Notes: generated from the sequence alone by a model not told the origin. A DNA stretch of 64,000 nt from Poseidonibacter antarcticus (GCF_003667345.1 NZ_RCWF01000004.1:148194-212193), one strand, 5' to 3'; positions 45,139 to 55,720 are shown, numbered from the stretch's first letter. Translations and numbers: made by a program.

Positions 45139-47826
45139 TTAGTCGTCAATCGAAACTTTTTCTTCAATTTGAATAAATGTTTCAATGAAATCTCCAACTT
45201 GAATATCATTAAATTTATCAAACATAATACCACACTCATAACCATTAGCAACTTCTTTAGCATCATCTTTAAATCTTTTTAATGATGAAATTTTACCTGT
45301 ATAAGTAACAATACCATCTCTAATGATTCTAGCATGACCACCTCTGATTACTTTACCATCTGTTACTAAACATCCAGCAACTGTTCCAACTTTTGGAACA
45401 ACGAATGTATCTCTAACTTCAGCTTGACCTGTATTTTCTTCACGAATCACTGCACTCATCATACCAGATAATGCATCTTTAACATCATCAATTAAATCGT
45501 AGATAATTGTATATGTATTAATAGTAACACCATCAGCTTTAGCTTTTTGTTTAACACTTCCTGTAGGTCTTACATTAAATCCTAAGATAATACAACCCTC
45601 AGATGCATTTGCTAATACTAAATCAGATTCAGTAATTCCACCAACTGCTGCGTGAAGAACTTTAACTTTTACTTCTTCATTTGCAATTTTTTCTAATGAA
45701 CCTTTAATAGCTTCTAATGAACCACCAACATCTGTTTTAATAATTACAGGAAGTTGTTTGATTTTACCTTCTGCTATTAATCCACTCATCTCTTCTAATG
45801 AAACTTTAGTAGATTTTGAAAGCTCTTTTGCACGTGCATGTTCTGCTCTAGTGTTTGCAATTTCTTTAGCTTCTTTATCAGAATCTTGTGCAACCATAAC
45901 AGAACCAGAAACTGGAACTTCATGTAATCCTAAAACATTACCTGTTTCAGAAAGTCCTAATTCTTTTACTGGTTTACCCATATCATTAGTAATTGCTTTT
46001 ACTCTACCGTAAGTAGTATCACAAACAATATTATCACCAACTCTTAATGTACCATTTTGAACAATAATAGTAGCAACTGGACCTCTACCTTTTTCTAATA
46101 ATGATTCAACAACTGCACCTTTAGCTTTTGCATCTGGGTCAGCTTTAAGTTCAAGTATTTCAGATTGAATTAAAATGTTTTCTAATAAATCATCAACCCC
46201 CATACCTGTTTTTGCAGAAATACCAATAAATTCAACATCTCCACCCCAATCAACTGGAGTCATTTCTCTCTCAGCCATTTGAGCTTTTACCATATCCATA
46301 TTTGCACTTTCTTTATCCATTTTGTTAACTGCAACAATAATTGGACAACCAGATGCTTTAGCATGAGCTATAACTTCTTCAGTTTGTGGTTTAACACCAT
46401 CATCAGCAGCAACAACTATGATAATAATATCAGTAATATCAGCACCTCTTGATCTCATTTCAGAGAAAGCAGCATGCCCTGGAGTATCAACAAAAGTAAT
46501 TTTTTGACCATTTTGGTCAATTGTATATGCAGAAATATGTTGAGTAATTCCACCAGCTTCACCAGAAGCTACTTTTGCAGATCTAATTTTGTCTAATAAT
46601 GAAGTTTTACCATGATCAACGTGTCCCATAATAGTAACAACAGGAGGTCTTGTTACAAAATGAGATTCATCGATATCTTCTTCAAGATAATCTTCAACAT
46701 AATTAACATCTTCTAATGCATCTTTAACAGTAACTTCAATACCAAACTCTTCACCTAAGATTTCTAATTCATCTTGTTTTAAGAAGTCATTTTTAGTTAC
46801 AAGCATTCCTAAACCAAATAATACAGAAATTACATCAGATGCTGTTTTTCCACAAGCTTCTGCAAATTCATATACTCTAACATCTTCAGGAATTGTAACT
46901 TCATTAATTTCAATTTCTTCTTCTGTTCTTTTAAATCTTTTCTTTCTTTTACCTCTTTTTAAACCTTGAGGTCTATTTCCAAAAGCAGCAGGTCTTGAAG
47001 ATCTAGATTGTTTATTTTGATTATGAGGTTTTGTTTCTTCTAATAATTTTGATTTATCTGCTAAACCTAAATCAAGTAAGAATACTTCTTCACCTAATAA
47101 AGAATCAGTTGAACTTGAAGAGAAACCATCTGAAGCTCCGTTTCTATTAACATCTAATTTTCTACCATGATCTTGAGCTCTTACTGTAGTTTTCTTTTTA
47201 TCTTTTTTAGATTTAGTTTTAAAATCTGTATTATCTTTTTTATCATCATTGTTATTACCTAAAATTTCACTTAATGATTTCATTTGTTTTTTAGGTGCAC
47301 CAGCAAGAGGAGAATTAAATTCTACTTTTTTCTCTTCAATTCTTGGTTTTTTCTTTTTAACAATTTTAAGTCCTCTTCTTTTAGGAATTATTTTCTTAAT
47401 TACTGGGGCATCACTCTTATCTTCTGTTTTTTTAGCATCTTCTTTTTTTTCTTCAGATACTTTTTTAACTTCTTCGACTTTTTCTATTGGAGATGATGTA
47501 GTATCAACAGCATTAGGTTTAGATATTGCATCAGCTTTTTTAGCAGTTACATTCTTTTCTTCTACTTTCTCTTCTACTTTTAGAGTTGGTTCTTCTTCTT
47601 TTTTCTCTTCTATTACTTTTTTTACTACTGTTTTTTTCACTTTAACTGGAAGTTTAGCACTTTTACCAGTCATAATATAATTAGTAATTTCCTCAGCATC
47701 TTCAATTGATACCGCGCTTTGTGGTGATTTAAGTTCTATTTTTAAATCTTTAGCTTTTGCAATTACATCTGAGCTACTAGCTCCTGCCTCTTCTGCAATT
47801 TCATAAACTCTTACTTTATCTGACAT
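45139..47826 (-). CDS. infB: Translation initiation factor IF-2
   Basis: GTPase that brings initiator tRNA to the ribosome. 895 residues. N-terminal IF2_N region ([19 protein letters not shown]), then a long Lys/Glu-rich linker (about residues 60-310), a second IF2_N-like part, the G domain with G1 GHVDHGKTS near 401-409, DTPGH near 448 and NKMD near 503, and C-terminal domains. Its start overlaps the ylxR stop by 11 bases. Normal for the family. Confidence 0.97.
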   Translation of the reverse strand: MSDKVRVYEIAEEAGASSSDVIAKAKDLKIELKSPQSAVSIEDAEEITNYIMTGKSAKLPVKVKKTVVKKVIEEKKEEEPTLKVEEKVEEKNVTAKKADAISKPNAVDTTSSPIEKVEEVKKVSEEKKEDAKKTEDKSDAPVIKKIIPKRRGLKIVKKKKPRIEEKKVEFNSPLAGAPKKQMKSLSEILGNNNDDKKDNTDFKTKSKKDKKKTTVRAQDHGRKLDVNRNGASDGFSSSSTDSLLGEEVFLLDLGLADKSKLLEETKPHNQNKQSRSSRPAAFGNRPQGLKRGKRKKRFKRTEEEIEINEVTIPEDVRVYEFAEACGKTASDVISVLFGLGMLVTKNDFLKQDELEILGEEFGIEVTVKDALEDVNYVEDYLEEDIDESHFVTRPPVVTIMGHVDHGKTSLLDKIRSAKVASGEAGGITQHISAYTIDQNGQKITFVDTPGHAAFSEMRSRGADITDIIIIVVAADDGVKPQTEEVIAHAKASGCPIIVAVNKMDKESANMDMVKAQMAEREMTPVDWGGDVEFIGISAKTGMGVDDLLENILIQSEILELKADPDAKAKGAVVESLLEKGRGPVATIIVQNGTLRVGDNIVCDTTYGRVKAITNDMGKPVKELGLSETGNVLGLHEVPVSGSVMVAQDSDKEAKEIANTRAEHARAKELSKSTKVSLEEMSGLIAEGKIKQLPVIIKTDVGGSLEAIKGSLEKIANEEVKVKVLHAAVGGITESDLVLANASEGCIILGFNVRPTGSVKQKAKADGVTINTYTIIYDLIDDVKDALSGMMSAVIREENTGQAEVRDTFVVPKVGTVAGCLVTDGKVIRGGHARIIRDGIVTYTGKISSLKRFKDDAKEVANGYECGIMFDKFNDIQVGDFIETFIQIEEKVSIDD

Positions 47827-48091
47827 CTGTTAGCATCTCCTTAAGTTGTTCAACATACTTATCTTTATTTTTGCACTCTTTAAAAAGTGATTTTTCTATT
47901 TTTTTATAGGCTTTCTGATTAATATCCGATTGTAATAAACTAATACAATCCTTACAGATATAAAAACTTCTACCATAATTATTGTATAGTACAAGTTTTT
48001 TATCTTCACATTTTAATCTTAAAAGCTCTTTTTGCTCAATTTTTTTCCTACAAACAATACATGTTCGTAATGTTAATTTTAATTCAGCCAA
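47816..48091 (-). CDS. YlxR/DUF448 RNA-binding protein
   Basis: A 91-residue protein of the YlxR (DUF448) family, small nucleic-acid-binding proteins usually next to infB. The motif RTCIVCRKKIEQKELLRL near residues 8-25 and GRSFYICKDCISLL near 40-53 are characteristic. It overlaps infB by 11 bases, so the two are translated together. Confidence 0.88.
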   Translation of the reverse strand: MAELKLTLRTCIVCRKKIEQKELLRLKCEDKKLVLYNNYGRSFYICKDCISLLQSDINQKAYKKIEKSLFKECKNKDKYVEQLKEMLTDVR

Positions 48092-48127
48092 CGATTATAC
48101 CTAAAAAATTCTTAATATCAAAAAAAA

Positions 48128-49009
48128 TCAAATATCAATCCGTACACCACTGTTATCAAAGTCACATGTAAAAACTTTAAAATGTGGGAATTTACTTTTA
48201 AGTCCTTTTTCTATTTTCTTTGCATCTTCTGCAAAACACATTGAAAAGAACGTAGAACCTGAACCTGAAAGTGTACTCATTAATGAACCTAATCTTAGTG
48301 AAGTTTTTTGAACATCAAACAACTCTGGCATTTGTTTCATTCTATATTTTTGATGTACTTTATCTAAAGAAGCTGTTCTTAACATTTTCCAATCTTCACT
48401 CATAAATGCAGCTGTTAATAATGATGCATGTGAAATATTAAAAATAACATCTTCTTTTGAATATTTAAAAGGTAATGCTTTTCTAGATAATTGCGTTGAT
48501 ATTGGTCTATTTGGAATAACTACAACAGCTTTTAAAGATCTAGGAATAGATTTATTTATAAATGTTACTTCATTATCTTGTACTTTAGATACATTAAAAC
48601 CACCCATTACTGCTGATGTAATATTGTCAGGATGATTTTCATATGCAAGAGCAAGATTCAGTAATTTACTTTTTTCTAATCTTATTCCTTCAATTGCATA
48701 AGCAGAAGCAATTGCGGAAACAATTACAGCAGACGAACTTCCAAGACCACGTGAAAGTGGTATTTCATTATAAAATTCAAATCTATAATGTCTCTTTTTA
48801 ACTGCTAAATTATGATAAAAATCATTAAATATTGAAATAAACATATTGTTATCTTTTAAAACAGGATTATTAGCACCCTCACCTTTTAATGACACACTAT
48901 GAAATTTTGATGGTCTTATTATTACTTGGTTTTTCATGGCAATTGCTAAGCCTAATGTATCAAAACCCGGTCCCAAATTAGCACTAGTTGCTGGAACGCT
49001 TACTTTCAT
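48128..49009 (-). CDS. thrB: Homoserine kinase
   Basis: GHMP kinase phosphorylating homoserine for threonine synthesis. 293 residues: N-terminal VPATSANLGPGFDTLGLAI, the ATP loop PLSRGLGSSSAVIVSAIASA near residues 84-103 and the C-terminal STLSGSGSTFFSM near 250. It supplies the substrate of thrC (20.9 kb). Lying between tsaB and ylxR in a translation/envelope operon is unusual outside this phylum. Confidence 0.95.
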   Translation of the reverse strand: MKVSVPATSANLGPGFDTLGLAIAMKNQVIIRPSKFHSVSLKGEGANNPVLKDNNMFISIFNDFYHNLAVKKRHYRFEFYNEIPLSRGLGSSSAVIVSAIASAYAIEGIRLEKSKLLNLALAYENHPDNITSAVMGGFNVSKVQDNEVTFINKSIPRSLKAVVVIPNRPISTQLSRKALPFKYSKEDVIFNISHASLLTAAFMSEDWKMLRTASLDKVHQKYRMKQMPELFDVQKTSLRLGSLMSTLSGSGSTFFSMCFAEDAKKIEKGLKSKFPHFKVFTCDFDNSGVRIDI

Positions 49010-49021
49010 CTATTTCCTTCT

Positions 49022-49474
49022 TTAAACAGCTGGTAAATTATATATTGGCAGTGTTTGTTTATTAAAATTTATCTTATCTATATTCTTGGGTAATTTAAAG
49101 TCGCGAATTATATCGTCTTTTTCTAAAAAGTCAACTTTAATTTCGTTTTTAATTTGTTTAAAGTATTTTTTACCTAATGCTTTAATTGGAGAATTTTGAT
49201 TAAATTCAAAACCATTACAAGCTAGAAGTTCTATATTCTTGGTAATACTAATCGTTTTTAAAAAAATATATGCAACCTTTATTGCCATATATGACCCAGG
49301 AGAATTTACATAATTTATTCTTTTAATATCAAATTCTTTTAATATCTTTTTAAACAAAGAAGGAAGTAAATCCGATGTTTTACCTTCTAACTTATACTCT
49401 TTTATTAATTGTTTATTTTCATAAATGCCAATTAATAAAGGATTTGAAATACTTATAACTATAACTTCAGTCAA
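49022..49474 (-). CDS. tsaB: tRNA threonylcarbamoyladenosine factor TsaB-like protein
   Basis: Scaffold partner of TsaD in making t6A at position 37 of ANN-reading tRNAs. 150 residues, shorter than the usual 220, as in related species. The N-terminus reads VISISNPLLIGIYENKQLI, and YVNSPGSYMAIKVAYIFLK near residues 56-74 corresponds to the TsaB motif GPGSFTGIRIG. The assignment rests on this motif and the usual lpxC-tsaB-thrB order. Confidence 0.78.
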   Translation of the reverse strand: MTEVIVISISNPLLIGIYENKQLIKEYKLEGKTSDLLPSLFKKILKEFDIKRINYVNSPGSYMAIKVAYIFLKTISITKNIELLACNGFEFNQNSPIKALGKKYFKQIKNEIKVDFLEKDDIIRDFKLPKNIDKINFNKQTLPIYNLPAV

Positions 49475-49483
49475 ATAATCACC

Positions 49484-50389
49484 TTATACTTCTACTTTTG
49501 AATAAGCTAATTCAAATACTTCTGCTTCTTCACTAGCTTCTTCTAAATCAATTATTTCATAATTAGAAGCATCTTTATAAAGCTCTTTTGTTAATAAGTG
49601 ATTTAAATGATGACTTCCTGCAACAGCATCATACTCTCCAACCATTGTATACCCTAACAATGCCATATCACCAATTGCATCAAGTATTTTATGTCTTACA
49701 AACTCATCATCAAATCTTAAACCTTCAGGATTTAAAACTTTTGTTTGATCAAGAACAATAGCGTTTTCCATTGAACCACCTTGAGCAAGACCAATACTTC
49801 TTAAATATTGAACTTCATGTAAAAAACCAAAAGTTCTTGCCCGAGAGATATTCTCTTTATATTCACTTATTGAATAATCAAAATGAAAGTTTTGCTCACC
49901 AATTGAAGGATGATCAAAAGCTATTTGAAAATCATAAATAATTCTATCTGATGGTTTTAAAGTAACTCTTTTTCCATCTTCTGTTGTAACTTCAACAGCT
50001 TTTTTAACTTTTATTGCTTTTTTTGATTTACTTAACTCTTTTATTCCTGCTTCTTCAATAAGCATACAATAACCAGATGAACTACCGTCTAAAACTGGTA
50101 CTTCATCATTATCTATTACAACTCTAAGATTATCAATCCCATAAGCATAAACAGCTGATAATAAATGCTCAATTGTAGATATAATAATTCCATCTTTTCC
50201 AATTACAGTTGCCATTTTTGTATCAACAACATTTTCAATACATAAAGGTATTGTAATTCCTTCATCAACTCTATAAAAGATTATTCCAGCATCTTCTTCT
50301 AGAGGTTCAAGTTTCATTTTTACAGGAACACCTTTATGTAAACCAATTCCAACTATTTCAACTTCTTTAGCTATTGTTCTTTGTTTCAT
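49484..50389 (-). CDS. lpxC: UDP-3-O-acyl-N-acetylglucosamine deacetylase LpxC
   Basis: Zinc enzyme committing UDP-acyl-GlcNAc to lipid A synthesis. 301 residues: VEIVGIGLHKGVPVKMKL at the N-terminus, STIEHLLSAVYAYGIDNL near residues 71-88 (first zinc His), VLDGSSSGY near 99, and RHKILDAIGDMALLG near 235-249 (further zinc ligands), then GSHHLNHLL. Its ATG overlaps the stop of the M23 peptidase gene. Confidence 0.97.
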   Translation of the reverse strand: MKQRTIAKEVEIVGIGLHKGVPVKMKLEPLEEDAGIIFYRVDEGITIPLCIENVVDTKMATVIGKDGIIISTIEHLLSAVYAYGIDNLRVVIDNDEVPVLDGSSSGYCMLIEEAGIKELSKSKKAIKVKKAVEVTTEDGKRVTLKPSDRIIYDFQIAFDHPSIGEQNFHFDYSISEYKENISRARTFGFLHEVQYLRSIGLAQGGSMENAIVLDQTKVLNPEGLRFDDEFVRHKILDAIGDMALLGYTMVGEYDAVAGSHHLNHLLTKELYKDASNYEIIDLEEASEEAEVFELAYSKVEV

Positions 50390-51771
50390 TTTTTATCAAT
50401 CACTTTCTTAGCATCATTAATAGTTTTAGTAATATTATCATTGATCCACTGTTTGCTAAGCCATTCGATAGGATTCACTTCTATACCTTGAATCAATACT
50501 CCAAAGTGTAGATGGTCTCCAAATACAGCACCAGTTGATCCTGTATTTGCAATATAATCACCTGCATTAACTATATCACCTACTTCAACAATTGATTTAC
50601 TTGTATGAGCATAAAGAGTCCCTAATCCAAGACCATGATCAATAATAAGTGCATTTCCATAAATTCCTAAATAGTCTTTAAAAATAACTTTTCCATCATT
50701 TGAAGTATATATTTTTGCATTTTTTACACTTGCCCAATCTACACCTAAATGCCAAGCTTCATCAATTTGTTTACCCTCATAAGTATAATTTCTTCTTTCA
50801 CCATATCCTGCAAATTTCATTGATGATGGTAATCGTTTAAAAGTTTTAAGATTAAACTTAGTAACTTTATCCCTATTCATATTATTTAATGATTCTCTTT
50901 TGATAGTCTCAACATTTCTTTGTCTTAAATGTTTATTCTCTTTAATAAAAATTGATGCTTGATCATCAGGAATATCATAACCACTTTTTGTAAGAACATT
51001 TTTACTTACTTGGTTAATAAATTTATCAGATATTTTCATATTATCAATTTTTATATTTAAGCTTCTAATATATAAAGGTACTTTTGTTACTGTTTTATTT
51101 CTAGCTTTATCAATTGCTACTAAATTTACACGTTTAAACTCTTTTATATCAATAGGCCAAGCAATTAATGCTATATAAAAATTATCTTTATAAAATGGAA
51201 ATAATTCAAATCTCTCTTCATTATTAAATGAAATATAAAAATCTTCTAAGTTTTCATCTTTTACTTCAACAACAACAGCTGCACTTCCACCTTGTTTTAT
51301 CAAATAAGAGTTAGATATAACATTAGCAACTGGTCTTTTTTTATCTATTTTGATTTTAATATCTTTAATAGTTTTATTACCCATAAAGAAATTCCACTTA
51401 CTTGTATCTGTAACTTCAATTTTTAACATTGCATTTTTTGTTTTTGTTCTTAAATCTATTTTTGGTGCAATAATATTTAAATCAATTGAACCCTTTGATT
51501 CATCTAATTTCTTTGTATCTAATTTAATTTCATTATTGTCATCGTAATATGTAATATTATATGATGATATTTCAGTATCATCACTAAAATTAACCTTTAA
51601 AGGAGATTTTAAATTCCAAAATATCTCTTTATCTAATGATATCTTAGGACTATTCTTTTCAAATATTGGAGATAAGAATACAAATGCACCTAAGCCAATT
51701 ATTATTGCAATAATAATATATACTAATGCTATCTTTGCTTTATTATTTTTTTTTCTATTTATATAACTCAA
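50386..51771 (-). CDS. Membrane-anchored M23 family metallopeptidase
   Basis: Periplasmic peptidoglycan peptidase-like protein, 461 residues, with an N-terminal membrane helix (residues 13-34) as anchor. The C-terminal LytM/M23 domain has zinc motif AWHLGVDWAS near residue 343 (H-x3-D) and GDHLHFGV near 419 (HxH), with GLGTLYAHTSK between. The long middle part (residues 40-290) is beta-rich and may position the enzyme. It sits between nrnA and lpxC and may help shape the cell or separate daughters. Confidence 0.9.
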   Translation of the reverse strand: MSYINRKKNNKAKIALVYIIIAIIIGLGAFVFLSPIFEKNSPKISLDKEIFWNLKSPLKVNFSDDTEISSYNITYYDDNNEIKLDTKKLDESKGSIDLNIIAPKIDLRTKTKNAMLKIEVTDTSKWNFFMGNKTIKDIKIKIDKKRPVANVISNSYLIKQGGSAAVVVEVKDENLEDFYISFNNEERFELFPFYKDNFYIALIAWPIDIKEFKRVNLVAIDKARNKTVTKVPLYIRSLNIKIDNMKISDKFINQVSKNVLTKSGYDIPDDQASIFIKENKHLRQRNVETIKRESLNNMNRDKVTKFNLKTFKRLPSSMKFAGYGERRNYTYEGKQIDEAWHLGVDWASVKNAKIYTSNDGKVIFKDYLGIYGNALIIDHGLGLGTLYAHTSKSIVEVGDIVNAGDYIANTGSTGAVFGDHLHFGVLIQGIEVNPIEWLSKQWINDNITKTINDAKKVIDKK

Positions 51772-52741
51772 AAATTTCCTTTAAAACTAATTTCTTTGCT
51801 TTATTTACATCATTTGTATCTATTGTACATCCTGCAGCATTAAAATGTCCACCACCATTAAAATGTCCAGCAATTTTAGATACATCTACACTGCCCTTTG
51901 ATCGTAAAGATATTCTAGCTTTTGAAGATACTATTCTTACGAAAAAAGCAATTTTTACTATTGCTATACTCATTACCATATCTAAAGCATCTTCACAATC
52001 TCTATTATGTGCACCTGTTTGTTTAAACCATTCTTCTTCAGCAATTATAGAAGCAACTTCTCCTTCTTTAAATAATTCTAAGCTATCTAAAACTTTAGGA
52101 ATTATTCTATATTTTGCTAATGAATCTCTTCTTAGAAGTTTATTTGCAATTTTTGAAGGACTAGCTCCGCATTGAACTAAAAAATTAACTTTATCAAATG
52201 TTAATTCATCACATCTAGCTAATGAAAAAGCTAAAGAATCATCATAAATACCAACATATAATGCAGTAGCAGAATCTTTAGTAATATATAATCCATTATG
52301 CTTAAAAAAATCATATATAATTTCAGCGGTTGAACTTTTCATAGGATCAACTATATTTATTGTTCCAAAATTATTATTTGATTTATGATGATCAAAATTA
52401 ATTAAAGGAATATCTTTATCTAATTCAAATCCAAGTCTAGGATAAGTCCCACAATCCACAGAAATTGCTAGATCGAAGAATTTTGGTAATTGATCAGTAA
52501 TTTTTTCAAATCCACTTAAAAAATTTAAGTTATCTGGTAAATCTGAACTTATATTAAATACTTTATGCTTTATTTTATTTTCATAAAATAAATTCGATAA
52601 TGCAAGTGCTGAAGATATTGAGTCAGGATCTGGATTTACATGAGTAATTATTAGAATATATTTACTTTCCTCAATTAGCTTTAAAGCTTGAGTATATGTT
52701 GCCATATCAATTTTGTTACTAACTATAAAATCTTTTTTCAA
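51755..52741 (-). CDS. DHH/DHHA1 phosphoesterase (NrnA-like)
   Basis: Predicted nanoRNase/pAp phosphatase or c-di-nucleotide-degrading enzyme of the NrnA type. 328 residues: ITHVNPDPDSISSALAL near residues 32-48, SVDCGTYPRLGF near 94, the DHH motif NFDHHKSNNNFG near 113-124, and DHHA1 ending FNGGGHFNAAG near 293-303. The second metal motif has S-V-D where others have D. TTG start at 52741 (GGATAGGGA upstream); an ATG at 52705 is possible. Overlaps the M23 gene by 17 bases. Confidence 0.88.
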   Translation of the reverse strand: MKKDFIVSNKIDMATYTQALKLIEESKYILIITHVNPDPDSISSALALSNLFYENKIKHKVFNISSDLPDNLNFLSGFEKITDQLPKFFDLAISVDCGTYPRLGFELDKDIPLINFDHHKSNNNFGTINIVDPMKSSTAEIIYDFFKHNGLYITKDSATALYVGIYDDSLAFSLARCDELTFDKVNFLVQCGASPSKIANKLLRRDSLAKYRIIPKVLDSLELFKEGEVASIIAEEEWFKQTGAHNRDCEDALDMVMSIAIVKIAFFVRIVSSKARISLRSKGSVDVSKIAGHFNGGGHFNAAGCTIDTNDVNKAKKLVLKEIFELYK

Positions 52742-52803
52742 TCCCTATCCTTATATTTTGAACTATTTATTGTATAAAAATTACACTAACAAAAAGTTAA
52801 TGA

Positions 52804-53625
52804 TTAGTCAAACTTCATTGAAAAATCTAACCAAGTTGCTTGATGAATAATACTTCCACTACTAATTGCATCTACACCTGTGAGAGCATAAGTTTTAATA
52901 GTTGTTAAATCAATATTACCACTAGCTTCTAATAAAATATGTGGATATGTTTCATCTCTAAATTTAACAACATCTTTTATTTGTTCAGGTGTCATATTAT
53001 CACACATAATAATATCAGCTCCAGCATCCATAGCTTCTTTTACTTGATTAAATGTTTCACATTCAATTTCAATTTTTGTAACCCATGAAATTCTCTTTCT
53101 AGCTTTTTTCACAAACTCTTTTAAATTATCAATAGTTCTTAAGTGAGTATCTTTTAACATTAAACAATCATCAAGACCAAGTCTATGATTTATTGCTCCA
53201 CCAACTCTACTCGCATACTTTTCAAAATCTCTAAGTTGTGGTCTTGTTTTTCTTGTATCTAATAAAACAACACCTGTACCTTCCATAAGTTTTGCATATT
53301 GATTTGCCATTGTTGCAATTCCTGATGCATGTTGAAGAATATTTAAAAATGTTCTCTCACTTGATAGAAGAATAGAAGCTTTTCCTTCAAGTTCAGCTAT
53401 AACCTCACCTGCTTTGATTTCATCACCATCTCTTTTTAAAAATTTACAATCAAACTTTTCAGTTCGTGCTAAAACTTTTACATATTGAATTCCCGCAATT
53501 ATTCCATCTGATTTAGCAATTGCACGTGCAGTAAATCTACCTTTTGGAGCTACATCGAAGAATAAATCTCCTCTACCATTATCTTCTATAATGGCATTTT
53601 TTACAAATTTTTTTATATTAATCAT
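52804..53625 (-). CDS. nadC: Quinolinate phosphoribosyltransferase (carboxylating)
   Basis: Makes nicotinate mononucleotide from quinolinate and PRPP. 273 residues with EDNGRGDLFFDVA near residues 15-27, ERTFLNILQHASGIAT near 91-106 and the TRKTRPQLRDFEKYA segment near 123-137. It overlaps nadA by four bases, giving a nadAC pair. Confidence 0.96.
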   Translation of the reverse strand: MINIKKFVKNAIIEDNGRGDLFFDVAPKGRFTARAIAKSDGIIAGIQYVKVLARTEKFDCKFLKRDGDEIKAGEVIAELEGKASILLSSERTFLNILQHASGIATMANQYAKLMEGTGVVLLDTRKTRPQLRDFEKYASRVGGAINHRLGLDDCLMLKDTHLRTIDNLKEFVKKARKRISWVTKIEIECETFNQVKEAMDAGADIIMCDNMTPEQIKDVVKFRDETYPHILLEASGNIDLTTIKTYALTGVDAISSGSIIHQATWLDFSMKFD

Positions 53626-54611
53626 ACTTCAAACATCCTCTGTAAAGCTAATCTTGCATATTTTGTGTTTTCAGGAGACACAACAATTTCTGTTTCTTTC
53701 ATAATATTATCATCTTTTATAGATTTTAAAGTGTTGTAAACATCTTGAAGCGTTGTTTCATTCATTGTTGGACACTCTGGTTTTGTAGAAGATAAAATAT
53801 ATGTATTTTTTGTTCTTAATCTATTTACCATATTAAACTCAGTACCAACAGCAATTTTTTGTTCAACTGGTAATTCTTTTATATATGTAATTAACTGTGA
53901 AGTTGAACCTACAAAATCTGAGGCATCACAAACTTTTGGATCACATTCAGGATGAACTGCAATTAAGATATCTGGATATTTTTCTCTATAAAATTCTATA
54001 TCATCAACAGTAAATTGTTGATGAACTGAACAAAAACCGTTATAACATATAATATCAGCTTCTTTTAAATCACTTCCATCTCCAACAATTGCAGACTTCA
54101 AATTTAATGATTTTGCAAAATTTTGACCTAAACATCTATCTGGAACAAAAAATATTTTCTTTCCAGATTTTAGACCTTTTTCAATAATCTTATAAGCATT
54201 TGATGAAGTACAAACCATTCCACCCATTTTCCCAACTCTAGCTTTTACAGCTGCACTTGAATTAATATATGTAATTGGTAAAATCTCATCATTAGATATT
54301 CCAGCTGCATTTATTTTTTCAAGATTCTGCTCGTAATAACCTTCATCAATCATTCTAGCCATTGCACAACATGCAATTTTTGGCATTAAAACTCTTTTCT
54401 CCGGACTCATGACTTTTACACTTTCACCCATAAATCCAACACCACAAAAAACTATAAATTTTGAGTCAGTAGCTTTTGCTTTTTTAGCTAATTCTAATGA
54501 ATCACCAGTAATATCAGCTAAATCAAAAACTTCATCTCTTTGATAGAAGTGAGCTACTAATGTTACATCTAATTCATTTTTTAATTTTATTATTTCTTCT
54601 TTTAAATTCAA
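53622..54611 (-). CDS. nadA: Quinolinate synthase NadA
   Basis: 4Fe-4S enzyme joining iminoaspartate and dihydroxyacetone phosphate to quinolinate. 329 residues from a TTG at 54611; AAGG lies seven bases upstream. A longer frame starts at 54674 but its N-terminus (ILSFIKTFVIRFIL) looks like translated leader DNA. The family core begins VTLVAHFYQRDEVFDLAD; cluster cysteines are likely those in FCGVGFMGESVK, GMVCTSS and HPECDPKVCDASD. nadC follows. Confidence 0.94.
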   Translation of the reverse strand: MNLKEEIIKLKNELDVTLVAHFYQRDEVFDLADITGDSLELAKKAKATDSKFIVFCGVGFMGESVKVMSPEKRVLMPKIACCAMARMIDEGYYEQNLEKINAAGISNDEILPITYINSSAAVKARVGKMGGMVCTSSNAYKIIEKGLKSGKKIFFVPDRCLGQNFAKSLNLKSAIVGDGSDLKEADIICYNGFCSVHQQFTVDDIEFYREKYPDILIAVHPECDPKVCDASDFVGSTSQLITYIKELPVEQKIAVGTEFNMVNRLRTKNTYILSSTKPECPTMNETTLQDVYNTLKSIKDDNIMKETEIVVSPENTKYARLALQRMFEV

Positions 54612-54664
54612 AATAAACCTTATTACAAATGTTTTTATAAATGATAATATAACAAAATGTTTGT

Positions 54665-54670
54665 TATAAT
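54665..54670 (+). promoter_or_regulatory. plsY: Predicted -10 box of plsY
   Basis: TATAAT 55 bases ahead of the plsY ATG in the divergent gap with nadA. Consensus match only. Confidence 0.4.
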
Positions 54671-54724
54671 CCATTTAATTTAAAGTAAAACATAAAGACT
54701 ATACATTATATATAAAGGTAATAA

Positions 54725-55348
54725 ATGGATTTTTTCACAAACTCAAATATTTTATTCTACTTAAGTGCTTATTTAATAGGCTCTATCCCTTTTGGTTTAC
54801 TTCTTGCAAAGTTTTTTGCAGGTGTTGATGTTAAAAGTGCAGGAAGTGGTTCAATTGGTGCAACAAATGTTTTAAGAGTTGTAAAACAAACAAATCCAGC
54901 ACTTGCTAAAAAACTTGGACTAGCCACTGTAATTCTTGATGCACTTAAAGGAACTGTTGTTTTATTAATTGCTATGAGTATGAATCAAAGTGATTCTACA
55001 CTTTGGGGGATTGCTGTTTTAGCAGTTCTTGGTCATTGTTATTCAATATATCTAGGACTTGAAGGTGGGAAAGGTGTTGCTACTGGACTTGGTGTTTTTT
55101 TAGTTTTAATTCCAATTCCTACAATAATAGGTGCATTAGTTTGGATAATTTGTGCAAAGTTTTTAAAAATATCTTCATTATCGTCATTACTTGGACTAAC
55201 AGCTGTTATCATAACAGCTAGTTTTTTAAATAATGGATTAAATGTTGGTTCAAATATGCCAATGTATATTATTGCATTCGTTATATATTATAAACATATA
55301 CCTAATATTATAAGAGTAATAAAAGGAGAAGAAAAGAAAGTTGTATAA
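54725..55348 (+). CDS. plsY: Glycerol-3-phosphate acyltransferase PlsY
   Basis: Membrane enzyme that acylates glycerol-3-phosphate with acyl-phosphate, starting phospholipid synthesis. 207 residues with five membrane helices and the motifs YLIGSIPFGLLLAKFF near residues 16-31, SAGSGSIGATNVLR near 38-51, GHCYSIYLGLEGGKGVATGL near 101-120. AAAGG precedes the ATG. folB follows 39 bases later. Confidence 0.97.
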   Translation: MDFFTNSNILFYLSAYLIGSIPFGLLLAKFFAGVDVKSAGSGSIGATNVLRVVKQTNPALAKKLGLATVILDALKGTVVLLIAMSMNQSDSTLWGIAVLAVLGHCYSIYLGLEGGKGVATGLGVFLVLIPIPTIIGALVWIICAKFLKISSLSSLLGLTAVIITASFLNNGLNVGSNMPMYIIAFVIYYKHIPNIIRVIKGEEKKVV

Positions 55349-55387
55349 AAATACAACTCTCTTTTCTCAATCAAGAAAGTAATAATT

Positions 55388-55699
55388 ATGAAAATAGAAA
55401 TAAAAGACTTAAGCTTCAAATGTATAATAGGAATATTAGATTTTGAACGTAAAAAAAAACAAAAAGTTATTATAAATATATCATTTGAATATAAATTCAA
55501 AGAAAATGAATTCATAGATTATAGTGAAATTTCATCATTTGTTGAAAAACAAATGAAAAAGAGAAAATTTTTACTAATTGAAGATGCAATAATCTTTTTC
55601 AAAACTAACTTATACAAATTGTATAAAATAAATAATCTAAATATACATATTTCTAAACCAAACATACTAAAGAACTGTACTGTCTCAGTTTCAAACTAA
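55388..55699 (+). CDS. folB: Dihydroneopterin aldolase-like protein (FolB)
   Basis: Likely enzyme for dihydroneopterin cleavage in folate synthesis, cytoplasmic. 103 residues. IEIKDLSFKCIIGILDFERK at the N-terminus matches the FolB opening (I..L...IGvyd.Er), DYSEISSFVE near residues 49-58 matches the DY.......V stretch, and the end (LNIHISKPNILKNCTVSVS) matches the v.v.KP......v.V strand. The family is diverged, so the substrate is inferred. Confidence 0.85.
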   Translation: MKIEIKDLSFKCIIGILDFERKKKQKVIINISFEYKFKENEFIDYSEISSFVEKQMKKRKFLLIEDAIIFFKTNLYKLYKINNLNIHISKPNILKNCTVSVSN

Positions 55700-55701
55700 A
55701 A

Positions 55702-55720
55702 TAGGACAGGAATTGTCCTA
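55702..55720. terminator. Hairpin behind folB
   Basis: A 7-bp stem TAGGACA / TGTCCTA with a GGAAT loop, two bases behind the folB stop. No T-run follows on the plus strand (AAAT), so its strength is uncertain. Confidence 0.4.

Noticed and set aside
47249..47680. 143-residue plus-strand frame inside infB
   Set aside because: Antisense image of the Lys/Glu-rich IF-2 linker, giving Phe/Ser/Leu repeats; no family resemblance.
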